From NCBI RefSeq assembly GCF_034432235.1, contig NZ_DAOUCJ010000111.1, forward strand, positions 70,250 to 134,249: a DNA stretch of 64,000 nt, written 5' to 3'. This document shows, one piece after another, positions 35,001 to 42,726 of the stretch; the stretch's first letter is position 1, and the number at the start of each line of letters is the position of its first letter. The position numbers were made by a program, and so were the translations under genes. The notes under the pieces are model-generated. The model did no database searches and was not told where the DNA came from. It saw only the letters and a program-made list of their open reading frames with translations. This stretch comes from Thermoflexus sp. GTDB taxonomy: Bacteria > Chloroflexota > Anaerolineae > Thermoflexales > Thermoflexaceae.

Positions 35001-36150
35001 CATTCCGGTGTCCAATGGACAGGTGACTATTCCTGTGCCCCCGGAGTGGGGAGCCGTTGTGCTGCAGCCCGAGCAGGCGGACACCCCGGCTGCCCCAACC
35101 GTCCTTGCTGACCCTCAATCGGACGGTGTGGCCCTCCGCTGGCGTCCGATCCGACAGGACACCCAGGGTGGGGCTGAGGTTGTGACCAGGTATGAGGTCT
35201 TCCAAAGCCCCTCTGTAGAGGGTCCATGGACAAGCGTGGGGATGACCTCAACAGCCCCCTTCGGGGAGCCTGATGGCTATCTCCATTTCTTCATCCCTCA
35301 TGTATCTTGGTCTTCTTTCTTCAAGGTACGCGCTTACAACGCCCTTGGACGCTATGGAGAGTCGGCGCCGGTGCAGCTGGCGGCGGATGTGGGGGTGGGG
35401 CTGGGGGCTGAGCCTGTTCCGGCCGTGGCGGGGGGTGTGGTGACGGTGACGCTGGCGATCACCAATGGGGGTCCGTCGCAGGCGGCGGGGGTGGTGGTGA
35501 GCGTGACGTTGCCTGCGGCGCTGACGCCGCAGGTTCTTCCGGGGGATTGCGGTGGGACCAATCCGGTGGTGTGTGGGGTGGGGGATCTGGCGGCAGGGGC
35601 GACGCGGACTTATGGGCTTCGGCTGGGGGTGGATCCTGCGGCCACGGGCAGCGTGGCGGTCACGGCCACGGTGGGGGCTCAAACGCCGGATCCGGGTCTG
35701 GGGAATAACACGGCGGTGCTTGGGATTCCGCTCACCACGGCGGCGGATGTGGGGGTGGCTCAGACCCTGACTGCCCAGTGGGTGGGGAACGGCTGGCGGA
35801 TCACTCAGACGATTACATGGACCCAGGCAGGCCCTTCACGGGCTGCCTCTGCGGTTCTCACGGACACGTTCCCGATCGAAGTGACGCTGGAGGGCGACCC
35901 GCCGGCCGGGTGCACCCGCCAGGGAAGCGCTCTGCGCTGCACCCAATCGCCGATGGCTCCCGGGGCAACCCGTATCCTGTCGATTCGGTTCTTCCGACCT
36001 GCCACCCCGATCTTCTTGGGGATCTGGCGAGTGGAAGGAGGGGCGAGCGAGCCGGACCCGGAGCCGTCGAACAACATCTCGGAGGCCTCGCTGATGCTAC
36101 GCCGCTACATGCTCTTCCTCCCGTTCATCGCCCGATTCTCAACGCCTTAG
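32065..36150 (+). CDS. large secreted GH13 enzyme with two DUF11 domains
   Basis: The 1361-residue protein is a predicted extracellular starch/pullulan-degrading enzyme. After a signal peptide it has an N-terminal DOMON/glucodextranase-like domain (about 45-250; starts ALDGLREPAYG, includes EFRIPLSEIG) and a CBM34-type beta domain (about 265-400). The GH13 barrel carries D680 (WRLDVAG), E717 (MIGEEWGD) and D811 (LGSHDTNR). A fibronectin-III-like segment (about 1010-1105), two DUF11 domains (about 1110-1225 and 1228-1340) and the tail RYMLFLPFIARFSTP follow. The tail resembles a short C-terminal signal common in Chloroflexota secreted proteins. AAGGGG precedes the ATG. Confidence 0.9.
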   Translation: MRCGGSSSLRRCLVVSVFLALLATGRIPPSTRADAGIALDGLREPAYGMPIATDPPGDLASPGPRDWVGTQWADLTALYVTHDAQYLYVYADLPAYQKSTSSGQIGLLIDVGGTPQGGTQDPWGNAIAFAHPWKPDFVVRGNIPGASPSDNGWTELLRWDGSAWQGYGVNWGGIPPGGQTGTRIAYADGRGVEFRIPLSEIGASLGMTLHLQLFTTQGGSTKGAYDTVPPDSQSTGWDASTTLSQWITYTLGAVPDCDVWWAEVRHDTFDPAYRQPHGAIPAGTPIRLRLRTAHNDLTRVRLRVWDDRTDTETFYTMGLEAQGTVYDTWTVTLPVTATAQPTILYYVFELTDDGGGACPFNRTPDTDWYADDDPQFYGGGTGQMYDDFNQVVWKSFQITVYDPAFAVPEWLQRAVVYQIFPDRFRDGDPSNDPLPGRFYYNRPGGTLFRSGSSAWNTRICDPRDSAGPCPDAYGENFYGGDLRGILQKIREGYFDALGVTVLYLNPIFRSPSNHKYDTVDYFHIDPDFGTLEDFQALVQEAAAHGIRIILDGVFNHVSSDSPYFDRYSRYDAAGNLTSPNGPGLDDNSGACESPASPYRAWFFFPDIGHPPMSAGDRCDANDADDPAGPWTMTYETWQGYGSLPKLNTAHPSVRALFYTQGTASVGPYWIQQGASGWRLDVAGDVDPGLTISPTNGFWSGFRAAIRSVRPDAVMIGEEWGDASPWLLGSQWDSAMNYRFRSAVLGWLATGCAGNGCSGGTVFQDNDDNPGSVSGPIAPLTPSQFHARLMSIWEDYPPPAWKAMLNLLGSHDTNRLRFLLRKVNGDDDAKARHRMQEAWLFAFTYAGAPTLYYGDEVGLSQDGVWDGSTWQDDPYNRAPYPWPDTPGDFQADLSLWAFVQRMASIRHAVRALQDGDVLHGLIIDDANRLYGFARIWGSQAVVVLLNRDTVTHTITLSGVDTSPIGWTNGTVLQEVLSGVTIPVSNGQVTIPVPPEWGAVVLQPEQADTPAAPTVLADPQSDGVALRWRPIRQDTQGGAEVVTRYEVFQSPSVEGPWTSVGMTSTAPFGEPDGYLHFFIPHVSWSSFFKVRAYNALGRYGESAPVQLAADVGVGLGAEPVPAVAGGVVTVTLAITNGGPSQAAGVVVSVTLPAALTPQVLPGDCGGTNPVVCGVGDLAAGATRTYGLRLGVDPAATGSVAVTATVGAQTPDPGLGNNTAVLGIPLTTAADVGVAQTLTAQWVGNGWRITQTITWTQAGPSRAASAVLTDTFPIEVTLEGDPPAGCTRQGSALRCTQSPMAPGATRILSIRFFRPATPIFLGIWRVEGGASEPDPEPSNNISEASLMLRRYMLFLPFIARFSTP

Positions 36151-36171
36151 ATCCAGGATCCAAGGGGCTCC

Positions 36172-37743
36172 ATGGGCTCCAATGGAAAGGGGCGCTTCGT
36201 GTTTCTTCTGGGGCTGATGGCCCTCGCCTGTCAGCCTGTTTCACGGCCATCTCCCACCGCCCCTCTTTCCCCTTTCCCAAGCCCAAAGGCGACAGCCGCG
36301 CCTGACCCATCGTGGTTCCGGGACGCTGTGCTGTATCTCATCTTCGTCCGTTCCTTCGCCGATCATGATGGGGACGGCATCGGGGACCTCCGGGGAATCA
36401 TCGACCGACTGGATTACCTGCAGGGATTAGGGGTCACCGCGATCTGGTTGATGCCCATCTATCCTTCCCCTTCTGATCACGGCTATGACGTGATGGAGCA
36501 CTTCGACGTCCGTCCGGAATATGGGACGATCACGGACCTTCGGGCCCTCGTCGAGGCTGCCCATGCCCGGGGAATGCGGGTGCTCCTGGATTTCGTCCCC
36601 TCTCATCTCTCCAGTCAGCACCCTCTTTTCCGCGATGCCTTCGGCCGGCCGGACTCCCCTTATAGCGGCTGGTTTCTCTGGCTCAACGAGGCCCACACTC
36701 AGTATCTCGCCTTTGACGGCGTGACCAGCATGCCGCGATTCAACCACCGCAACCCGGAGGTAGTGCGCTACCTCACCCGTGTCGCCCGCTTCTGGCTGGA
36801 GCAGGGTGTGGACGGCTTTCGGGTCGACAACGCCACCTTCCCCCCCAAGGCGTTCTTCAGTGAGCTGCGCACTGCAGTCCGAGCCATCCGTCCGGATGCC
36901 CTGCTTCTGGGGGAGGTATGGCAGCGGGACGTCCCGGCTCTGAGCGAATATTTTGATCGCTTCGATGCCCTTTTCGATTTCCCTCTTTACCATGTGCTGA
37001 TGGGGAGCCCGGACCGCAACGGCGACGGTTTGCTGGCCGGCCAGGGCCCTCCGGCCCTTCTCTCCGACCTCTTTGAAGAGGAGGCCGCGCGCTTCCCACC
37101 CACGGGGATGGCCGTGCGCTTCCTCTCCAACCACGACACCAACCGGCTGGCCACGAAGCTGGGGGGAGATCCAGATCGCCTGCGGCTGGCAGCTGCCCTG
37201 TGGAGCGCTCTGCCAGGGCCGCTCCAGCTCTACTATGGGGAGGAGATCGGCATGCGGGGGCAGAAGGGGGGTCCGCCAGCATGGGACAACTACCGCCGGG
37301 AGCCGATGGACTGGTATGCTGCGGGAGAGGGACCCGGGCAGACCACCTGGTTCCGACCCCCCGACCGTTGGAACCGTCCGGACGATGGGATCTCGGTAGA
37401 GGAGGAGGAGAAGGACCCCGCCTCGCTGCTGAACACCTACCGCCGACTCCTTCGCCTGCGGGCGACGACGCCGGCGCTGCGGGAAGGGGATTTCGCACTG
37501 CTCCCCCTGGAGGCACCGGCGCCGGGGCCGTGGGGGTTCGTGCGACGAGCGGGGGATCAGACGGTGGTCGCTATTTTCAACTTCGCCCAAGAACCCCTTC
37601 CGGCAACGATCCTCGCCTTCCCCTTCACGGCCCCGGCCCTGCGGGATCTGTGGAGCGGGCAGGTCTTCCCCAGTGCCCAGGCCGGACAGCCCTATACCGT
37701 GACGCTGCCCGGTGCGGGTGCCATGCTCTTAGCCGCCCCCTGA
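36172..37743 (+). CDS. GH13 alpha-amylase-family lipoprotein
   Basis: This predicted membrane-anchored alpha-glucosidase/amylase has 523 residues. A lipoprotein signal ends in LMALAC (C20), followed by a Pro/Ser/Thr linker to about residue 43. The catalytic barrel opens WFRDAVLYLIFVRSFADHDGDGIGDLRGI, a GH13 oligo-1,6-glucosidase/amylase-like start. Nucleophile D219 (FRVDNA), acid/base E248 (LLGEVW) and D322 (SNHDTNR) are all present, and a C-terminal beta domain follows. It lies 21 bases after the large enzyme and is probably the last gene of the operon. It would trim oligosaccharides at the cell surface. Confidence 0.92.
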   Translation: MGSNGKGRFVFLLGLMALACQPVSRPSPTAPLSPFPSPKATAAPDPSWFRDAVLYLIFVRSFADHDGDGIGDLRGIIDRLDYLQGLGVTAIWLMPIYPSPSDHGYDVMEHFDVRPEYGTITDLRALVEAAHARGMRVLLDFVPSHLSSQHPLFRDAFGRPDSPYSGWFLWLNEAHTQYLAFDGVTSMPRFNHRNPEVVRYLTRVARFWLEQGVDGFRVDNATFPPKAFFSELRTAVRAIRPDALLLGEVWQRDVPALSEYFDRFDALFDFPLYHVLMGSPDRNGDGLLAGQGPPALLSDLFEEEAARFPPTGMAVRFLSNHDTNRLATKLGGDPDRLRLAAALWSALPGPLQLYYGEEIGMRGQKGGPPAWDNYRREPMDWYAAGEGPGQTTWFRPPDRWNRPDDGISVEEEEKDPASLLNTYRRLLRLRATTPALREGDFALLPLEAPAPGPWGFVRRAGDQTVVAIFNFAQEPLPATILAFPFTAPALRDLWSGQVFPSAQAGQPYTVTLPGAGAMLLAAP

Positions 37744-37747
37744 GCCC

Positions 37748-38197
37748 TTATCGCCCCACAGGCTCCTGGGCCCGGTCCGGTGGGCACAGGAAGGGTGACC
37801 CCTCCCGCCCTGCGTGATAGGCGTAGCGGGTTCCTCCGATTTCGAGGACAATCCGATAGCCAGGGGTGAGAACCTGGGCATACATCCGTCCGCGCTCTGG
37901 GCATCCCAGGCTGCTATCGGGCCAGGTCACCGCCTGTGCCTCAACCACCCGGATCTCCTCCTCCTGCACGCCTATGCGGGCAGCCAGGTCTTTCCGGGCC
38001 TGCTCGATTCGCACCTCCAGTTCAGGTTCCATAGGGGATTCTCCTGAAGTGCCCCGTGCGGGTGTGGGTCGATGCGGCGCGGGAAGGGGAGAGAATCCTT
38101 CCAGCGGGGAAACCGCGGGGCGCGCTGGCGCGCACGCCCCGAGCACCCCCATGAGCACTCCCGCGATCCAGATCCAATGCCCTTGTCCCATCCTCAT
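37748..38197 (-). CDS. small lipoprotein with a conserved unknown C-terminal domain
   Basis: The 149-residue product has a lipoprotein signal (GVLMGVLGAC, C22), a Pro-rich linker and a C-terminal domain of about 85 residues: ARKDLAARIGVQEEEIRVVEAQAVTWPDSSLGCPERGRMYAQV, then TPGYRIVLEIGGTRYAYHAG and SPFLC. I recognise this pattern (LG-x-x-x-x-I-x-V-x-x-W-x-DxSLGCP) as a recurrent domain of unknown function in Chloroflexota and cyanobacterial exported proteins; I cannot name it. The two cysteines could form a disulfide. AGGAGGTG precedes the ATG. It converges on the GH13 lipoprotein gene with only four bases between the stops. Confidence 0.75.
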   Translation of the reverse strand: MRMGQGHWIWIAGVLMGVLGACAPARPAVSPLEGFSPLPAPHRPTPARGTSGESPMEPELEVRIEQARKDLAARIGVQEEEIRVVEAQAVTWPDSSLGCPERGRMYAQVLTPGYRIVLEIGGTRYAYHAGREGSPFLCPPDRAQEPVGR

Positions 38198-38299
38198 AGA
38201 ACACCTCCTGGGAGCATGCAGGAATGGCTCGCCCTTAGGAGCCGACGGCTTCTCTTAAGGAGACGTTTCCCAGGAGGCGAGGGTTCCCTTTCGCCAGGC

Positions 38300-40015
38300 T
38301 CAGTCGTCATCCCGCGTGAGGCGGAGATACTTCTCGGCCAGGTCCGCGAACTCCTCCTTCTCTCCACGCGCCAGTTCCTCCAGGAACGAGGCGTCATAAT
38401 CACGGGTCCGCACCACCACCGGCATGGGCACCGCGTGGCCCAGCAGCAGGGCCTGCTGTTTGGTCTCCAGGCGGGCCAGCACCTCGCGCAGCCGGGAGGC
38501 GCCGGAGATCCCGGAAAGGGCGGCGCGCACATCTTCCTCATGGTCCAGCAGGCACAGCACCCGCGTGCCGATCTGGGAGAGCACCTCGCTGTCGATCTGG
38601 CTGGGCCGCTGGTCGACAATCAGCAAGGTGACGTTATACTTGCGCAATTCCCGGGCGATGGTCCCGAACACGGTGTGCTCCGCGATGCCGGGCTGCAGGA
38701 ACTTGTGCGCCTCCTCGACGACGATCACCAGATGCGGCGGCTCCCGGCTGGAATCCCCCAGGGCGGCCTCCTTGCGGCGGACGTATTCCGCGTGGATGCG
38801 ACGGGTCAGGTAGTTGGCCACCAGCACGTAGGCCGCCATATCGTTCCCATAGCGCCCGAATTCGAGCACCACGCTCTGACCCTCGAGAACCCGGGAGAGG
38901 ATCGCCTGGGCAGCGTCCTCAGAGGCCTGGGGGACCAGAAACCGGAACCGATGAAAGAGGCCCAGCTTGCGCTGGAGGGCGCCCAGGGTGCTGCTGGTGA
39001 TCAGATCCCGCTCCACCAGATCCGCCAGGGGATCGGTCTCCGTTTCCTCTTCGTTTTCGTTCTCCCCGGCGAACTCTCGATCCTCCTCCAGCAGGATCCG
39101 CAGCCAGTCCCGGCCCAGCCGGCGCCGCAGCATGTAAAGGGCGCCGATCTGGACCTCGCTCAGGCCGATGACGCCGCGCAGGAGCTCGACATCCTCCGGT
39201 TCGATCTGGTCATAGCCGATGCGAACGACGAGGTCATACCGGCTGCTCCGTCGCCGGGAGGACTCCTCGTCCAGGGTGGCGATGGCCACCCGGGAAAAGC
39301 ACCCGGGCAATTGCTTCAGGCCCGGGACATGGCCTCCCTCCCCCGGGGCGCTCCATCCGTATTCGTTGTGCATGTCGAAGATCAGGGCCACAGAGGTATT
39401 ATGGTAGATCACCCCGGCCAGCAACAGCCGGGTAAGGAAAGTCTTCCCTGTCCCGCTCTTCCCGAACACGCCACTCGAGCGCTCGACGAAACGATCCAGG
39501 TTGAGGGGGATCCGCACCCCCGGCATATCCAGGGGCTCCCCGATCACGAAATACCGCTCCTCCCGTCCCTTCACCCGGGGCCGGAAGATGGCGTGGACTT
39601 CTTCCTCAGTGGCCTCGTAGACCGGAGAGAAATGCGCGGGAACGGTTTTAACGGGCCGCGGAAGGGGATCGTTCTCCTCCAGAACCAGCATCGGCTGGAC
39701 GTGGATCTGGCCGAAGACCCCAATGCCGGCCACCATCTCCCGGATCAGCGGGTCCTCCGGATCCGGAGGCATGCGGGCGAGGTCCGGGTTGACGCTGTCC
39801 AGCCGGATATCGGTGATCATCCCGAAGAAGCGCCGCCGGTATCCGTAGATCACCACGTAGCGGCCCACCGCCAGACCCTCGATGGCGATGCGAGGATCCA
39901 GCTTGACCACTAATCCCTCGGCGAGGGAACCGCCGATCACCCGCCCCAGCCGGCGCGCCTCCATCGCGGGCGGAGCGGACCATGTTCCCCGCGTCGCTGC
40001 TCGTTCCGAAGCCAT
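38300..40015 (-). CDS. herA: HerA-like hexameric DNA translocase/helicase
   Basis: HerA is an FtsK/HerA-superfamily ATPase that works with the nuclease NurA in DNA end resection. The 571-residue product, from ATG 40015 behind GGGAGG, opens with a HAS-barrel domain (GRVIGGSLAEGLVVKL). The ATPase core has Walker A FGKSGTGKTFLTRLLL, a Walker B-like LVIVVEEAHKFL, and the C-terminal LLIVDQRPSQIDSEVLSQIGTRVLC with the arginine-finger region. An acidic insertion (EFAGENENEEETETDPLADL) lies in the middle. The genes upstream are a second HAS-barrel-like protein and nurA. Confidence 0.93.
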   Translation of the reverse strand: MASERAATRGTWSAPPAMEARRLGRVIGGSLAEGLVVKLDPRIAIEGLAVGRYVVIYGYRRRFFGMITDIRLDSVNPDLARMPPDPEDPLIREMVAGIGVFGQIHVQPMLVLEENDPLPRPVKTVPAHFSPVYEATEEEVHAIFRPRVKGREERYFVIGEPLDMPGVRIPLNLDRFVERSSGVFGKSGTGKTFLTRLLLAGVIYHNTSVALIFDMHNEYGWSAPGEGGHVPGLKQLPGCFSRVAIATLDEESSRRRSSRYDLVVRIGYDQIEPEDVELLRGVIGLSEVQIGALYMLRRRLGRDWLRILLEEDREFAGENENEEETETDPLADLVERDLITSSTLGALQRKLGLFHRFRFLVPQASEDAAQAILSRVLEGQSVVLEFGRYGNDMAAYVLVANYLTRRIHAEYVRRKEAALGDSSREPPHLVIVVEEAHKFLQPGIAEHTVFGTIARELRKYNVTLLIVDQRPSQIDSEVLSQIGTRVLCLLDHEEDVRAALSGISGASRLREVLARLETKQQALLLGHAVPMPVVVRTRDYDASFLEELARGEKEEFADLAEKYLRLTRDDD

Positions 40016-40119
40016 AAAGAGCCTCCCGTCATCGGATGATGGGCCTTCCGCAGCGGGCCTTTTCCTGTGGGCTTTCGGGATCGCGCGATCCCCGGAGGAG
40101 TCAGGTCTGCCTCTCCGGC

Positions 40120-40752
40120 TCAACCGGGCGCTTCTACCGCCATCCGGATCCGGCGCAGCACCTGCCCCAGGCGCGTGGGCTCGTCGGCCAGCAGCCGCAC
40201 CAGTTCCTGACCAACCTGGATCAGGAAGTCCCGCTGATGGGGTCCAGGCCGGATAGCGGCGGCGGCCCGGACGACCGCTGCGAGCACATCATCGGAGGCC
40301 TCGCGGGCCTCCACCAGGGTGCGGATGAAATCCGGCTGCTCGGTGAATCGCTGGATCTGGGCGGGCAGACAGGTGTAAACCGGTTCCAGCAGGGCCGGGG
40401 GCTGATGGGGGATGCCATAATATGTAAAGCGGTCCCGCATGTAACCCAGCGTGAGCACCCCGATCTGAACCGGGATGTTGCGGTTCTCGATCATGTCCTG
40501 CTGGATCTCCTGCGGCGGGACGTCCTGGAGCGCGACCATGCGGGTGAGCTCATCCCCCTCCAGGATCAGATCGTAGATGATGCCGATGATGGTCGTCTCC
40601 CCCCGGGCGGTCTGGACGAAGGACCCGAAGGCCGGGATATCCTCAGCGGTCAACCGACAGCCCACCAGAAAAGTGCGGGCGCTGGATTCGATCACCCGCC
40701 CGATGAAGGCGGGCCCTGCGGATGGATTCGAACGACCCTGTGGGATGGCCAT
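40120..40752 (-). CDS. HAS-barrel-like protein between nurA and herA
   Basis: The 210-residue product has an N-terminal segment of about 100 residues resembling the HAS (HerA-ATP synthase) barrel: AFIGRVIESSARTFLVGCRLTAEDIPAFGSFVQTARGETTIIGIIYDLI. The C-terminal half is helical (PDFIRTLVEAREASDDVLAAVVRAAAA, then LVRLLADEPTRLGQVLRRIRMAV). There is no ATPase motif. By position it is probably an accessory or adaptor of the NurA-HerA machine, but no published function is known to me. ATG 40752 is preferred because GGAG lies eight bases ahead; 40770 is also possible. It ends 104 bases before herA. Confidence 0.75.
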   Translation of the reverse strand: MAIPQGRSNPSAGPAFIGRVIESSARTFLVGCRLTAEDIPAFGSFVQTARGETTIIGIIYDLILEGDELTRMVALQDVPPQEIQQDMIENRNIPVQIGVLTLGYMRDRFTYYGIPHQPPALLEPVYTCLPAQIQRFTEQPDFIRTLVEAREASDDVLAAVVRAAAAIRPGPHQRDFLIQVGQELVRLLADEPTRLGQVLRRIRMAVEAPG

Positions 40753-40834
40753 CTCTGGCTCCAGCTTCAAAGTCTGGGGCGTTGCGCCGTTGGTCTCCTC
40801 CGTTTCATGGGATGAGGAAACGAAACGCCGCGCA

Positions 40835-42028
40835 TTATCCGCCCAGCCACTCCTTTTGACGGGCCTTGGCGGAGATCGAGACGTGAAGGCCGCGCCGGAG
40901 GAGGGCCTCCTGGATCATCCCTTCCAGTTGCTTTCGCTCGTCCGGGCGGATGCGGGCCAGCTCATGGGCCCGGGTGAGCAGATACGGATACGGGGCTTCC
41001 GCCAGGATGCGACACTGGTCCCAGATCGCCCGATGGAGCCGATCCAGGCGGGCCCGATCCCGGGCCACCCACTCCGGGATTTCCACGCGGGCGAGATGGG
41101 GGCGGCCTTCCGTCCCCACATTGAGATAGAAGAACAGAAGGCGGTGCCCTTCGCGATCCAGGTGATCGTTGATCGGCCATGTTGGGGCGAAGAGGGCCGA
41201 GCGCTCGCCAGGCTTCAGCAGCTCGGCAAAGAGGGCCCGATCTCGCAACTGTCCAAACGGGTAGTCGGCAACCTTCTCCCGGGAGATCTCATCCGGATCC
41301 AGGAGCCCCAGGGCCAGCAAGCGCAGCACCGCGTGGCCCGTGGGCCGATCCACGTATCCCGCGATGGCACCCCCCGTCTCCTTTGCGGATTCCAGGGCTC
41401 CAATGGCGCGTCGGAAGAGCTCTCGATATCGTTCCGCCGAGACCGCCGCGAAGGGTTCGCCCCGGGCCAGGGCCCAGGGAAGCAGCAGGCCGTCCGCCAG
41501 CCCCACCGGCGGGCCGAAGGCGTCATCGGCCCGCCGGGCCATCGCCGCCGCCAGCTGCTCCAGCTCTTGGATGTCTCGCTCGGCCTCCAGGTCGTTCAGG
41601 GCGCGCATCTCCCCGTCCTCGGTGAAAAGCTCTTCCTCTCGATACCAGAACACGAGATGGTGCCATGTGTGAGGGGGGGCGCCCGAGCCGTGGCGCATCT
41701 CGATCAAACCGATGTTCAGAACAAAATAGGGAATGGTCCCGTGGCGATCCGGATAGATCTGAGAGCCGTCGGCCGCGATGACCCGCGCCTGGGGCTGTTC
41801 GGCGGGGAGAGGGAATCGGGCGGCGAGAGGCTCCCCCCAGGGGATCGCCCCGCGCCATCCAACCCGCATGGCCTCCCGAGCCATCCGCTGCAGGCGCTCC
41901 AGATCGTCAGAGAATCGATGGAGCAGGCTCAGGGCGTATCGGAGCGTCGGAGGATGCATCCGCAAGCGATCCCGGGCGTAATCCGCCATCTCCTGCACGT
42001 GCCGTCTTACCTCCCGCCAGTCCAGCAT
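40835..42028 (-). CDS. nurA: NurA-domain 5'-3' nuclease
   Basis: NurA is the nuclease partner of HerA in DNA double-strand end processing, mostly known from archaea but present in some thermophilic bacteria. The 397-residue protein has the NurA catalytic start VIAADGSQIYPDRHGTIPYFVLNIG (metal-binding Asp), a second conserved region GLADGLLLPWAL with another Asp, and YVDRPTGHAVLRLLAL. The C-terminal RVEIPEWVA region is also family-like. ATG 42028 follows GAGGGGG. The first gene of the nurA-HAS-herA set, it lies divergent from rho. Confidence 0.92.
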   Translation of the reverse strand: MLDWREVRRHVQEMADYARDRLRMHPPTLRYALSLLHRFSDDLERLQRMAREAMRVGWRGAIPWGEPLAARFPLPAEQPQARVIAADGSQIYPDRHGTIPYFVLNIGLIEMRHGSGAPPHTWHHLVFWYREEELFTEDGEMRALNDLEAERDIQELEQLAAAMARRADDAFGPPVGLADGLLLPWALARGEPFAAVSAERYRELFRRAIGALESAKETGGAIAGYVDRPTGHAVLRLLALGLLDPDEISREKVADYPFGQLRDRALFAELLKPGERSALFAPTWPINDHLDREGHRLLFFYLNVGTEGRPHLARVEIPEWVARDRARLDRLHRAIWDQCRILAEAPYPYLLTRAHELARIRPDERKQLEGMIQEALLRRGLHVSISAKARQKEWLGG

Positions 42029-42726
42029 CGTAAACCCCCTCGCGCAGGGAGAACGCTTCCCCGGCCCCCACCGGGCCAGGCTTTCATTATCATTATAGTC
42101 ATGAACTCGGACCTCGCGCGGCATGCTTCGGCAAGGCTTATGTCGTTCCGATGGGGAAGACGTTCGCATCCCTCCAAAGAGAGGAGAAGCAGCCGGACCA
42201 TCCGTCCCGCCGCCCTGGCTTTCCTCGCTCTCCTGCTTGCGTCGGTTTCCCCTTTGACGGATCCGGCTGGGCTGGGTATAATAAAGGTGCTTCTGCCGCT
42301 TCCAGCATCGACCTCGAAAATCACCCATGCGCATCGGAGTTAGGGGTTGCGCGACTTGCTACCCGGACATCTCTCCTGATGGATGATGAAAGGGCCCCTC
42401 GCCTTCTTTCCGGCGTTTCCCGGGTTACGTTATTAAGGAAAGAGCGATGCGCACAGGCCGGGGAGCGGTTCAGGGCCGTTTTCCCTGAGGTCCGGAGGGT
42501 TCCATTCGGGATGGGTCACAAGGGGCGTGAGGAGGGGTATGCCGGATCTCCCCGGGGGCTGGAGGATGAGATCGGTCCATGGGGGTTTTGAGGATTTTTC
42601 TCTTCTCCTCGCATCCTGTTCCCCCAGGGAATGGGAGCTCCGGCCACCGAAAGCGCCTCCATGCCGTGGCTCTCCGGATCTGATCCTCCAGCGGGCGCGA
42701 TGTCGGGGCGGTAGTCTATCCTCACA
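42029..42726. other. divergent nurA/rho intergenic region and rho leader
   Basis: This 698-base gap carries no gene. It holds the rho promoter at 42254-42282 and therefore a transcribed rho leader of about 435 bases. On the minus strand TATAAT (42097-42092) could be a nurA -10 element, although no good -35 box is seen. Open frames across the leader have no start sites or recognisable motifs. Confidence 0.6.
42254..42282 (+). promoter_or_regulatory. promoter of rho
   Basis: TTGACG at 42254-42259, 17 bases, then a perfect TATAAT at 42277-42282. Transcription would begin near 42289 and run through a long untranslated leader before rho. Confidence 0.85.

Noticed and set aside
38072..39913. 613-residue + strand open frame across herA
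   Set aside because: It lies antisense to a clear HerA ATPase, is low in sequence complexity and has no family features.
38300..42028. herA/nurA set considered as a phage-defence system
   Set aside because: HerA defence systems pair with SIR2 or DUF4297-type effectors. None is present, and the neighbours are housekeeping genes.
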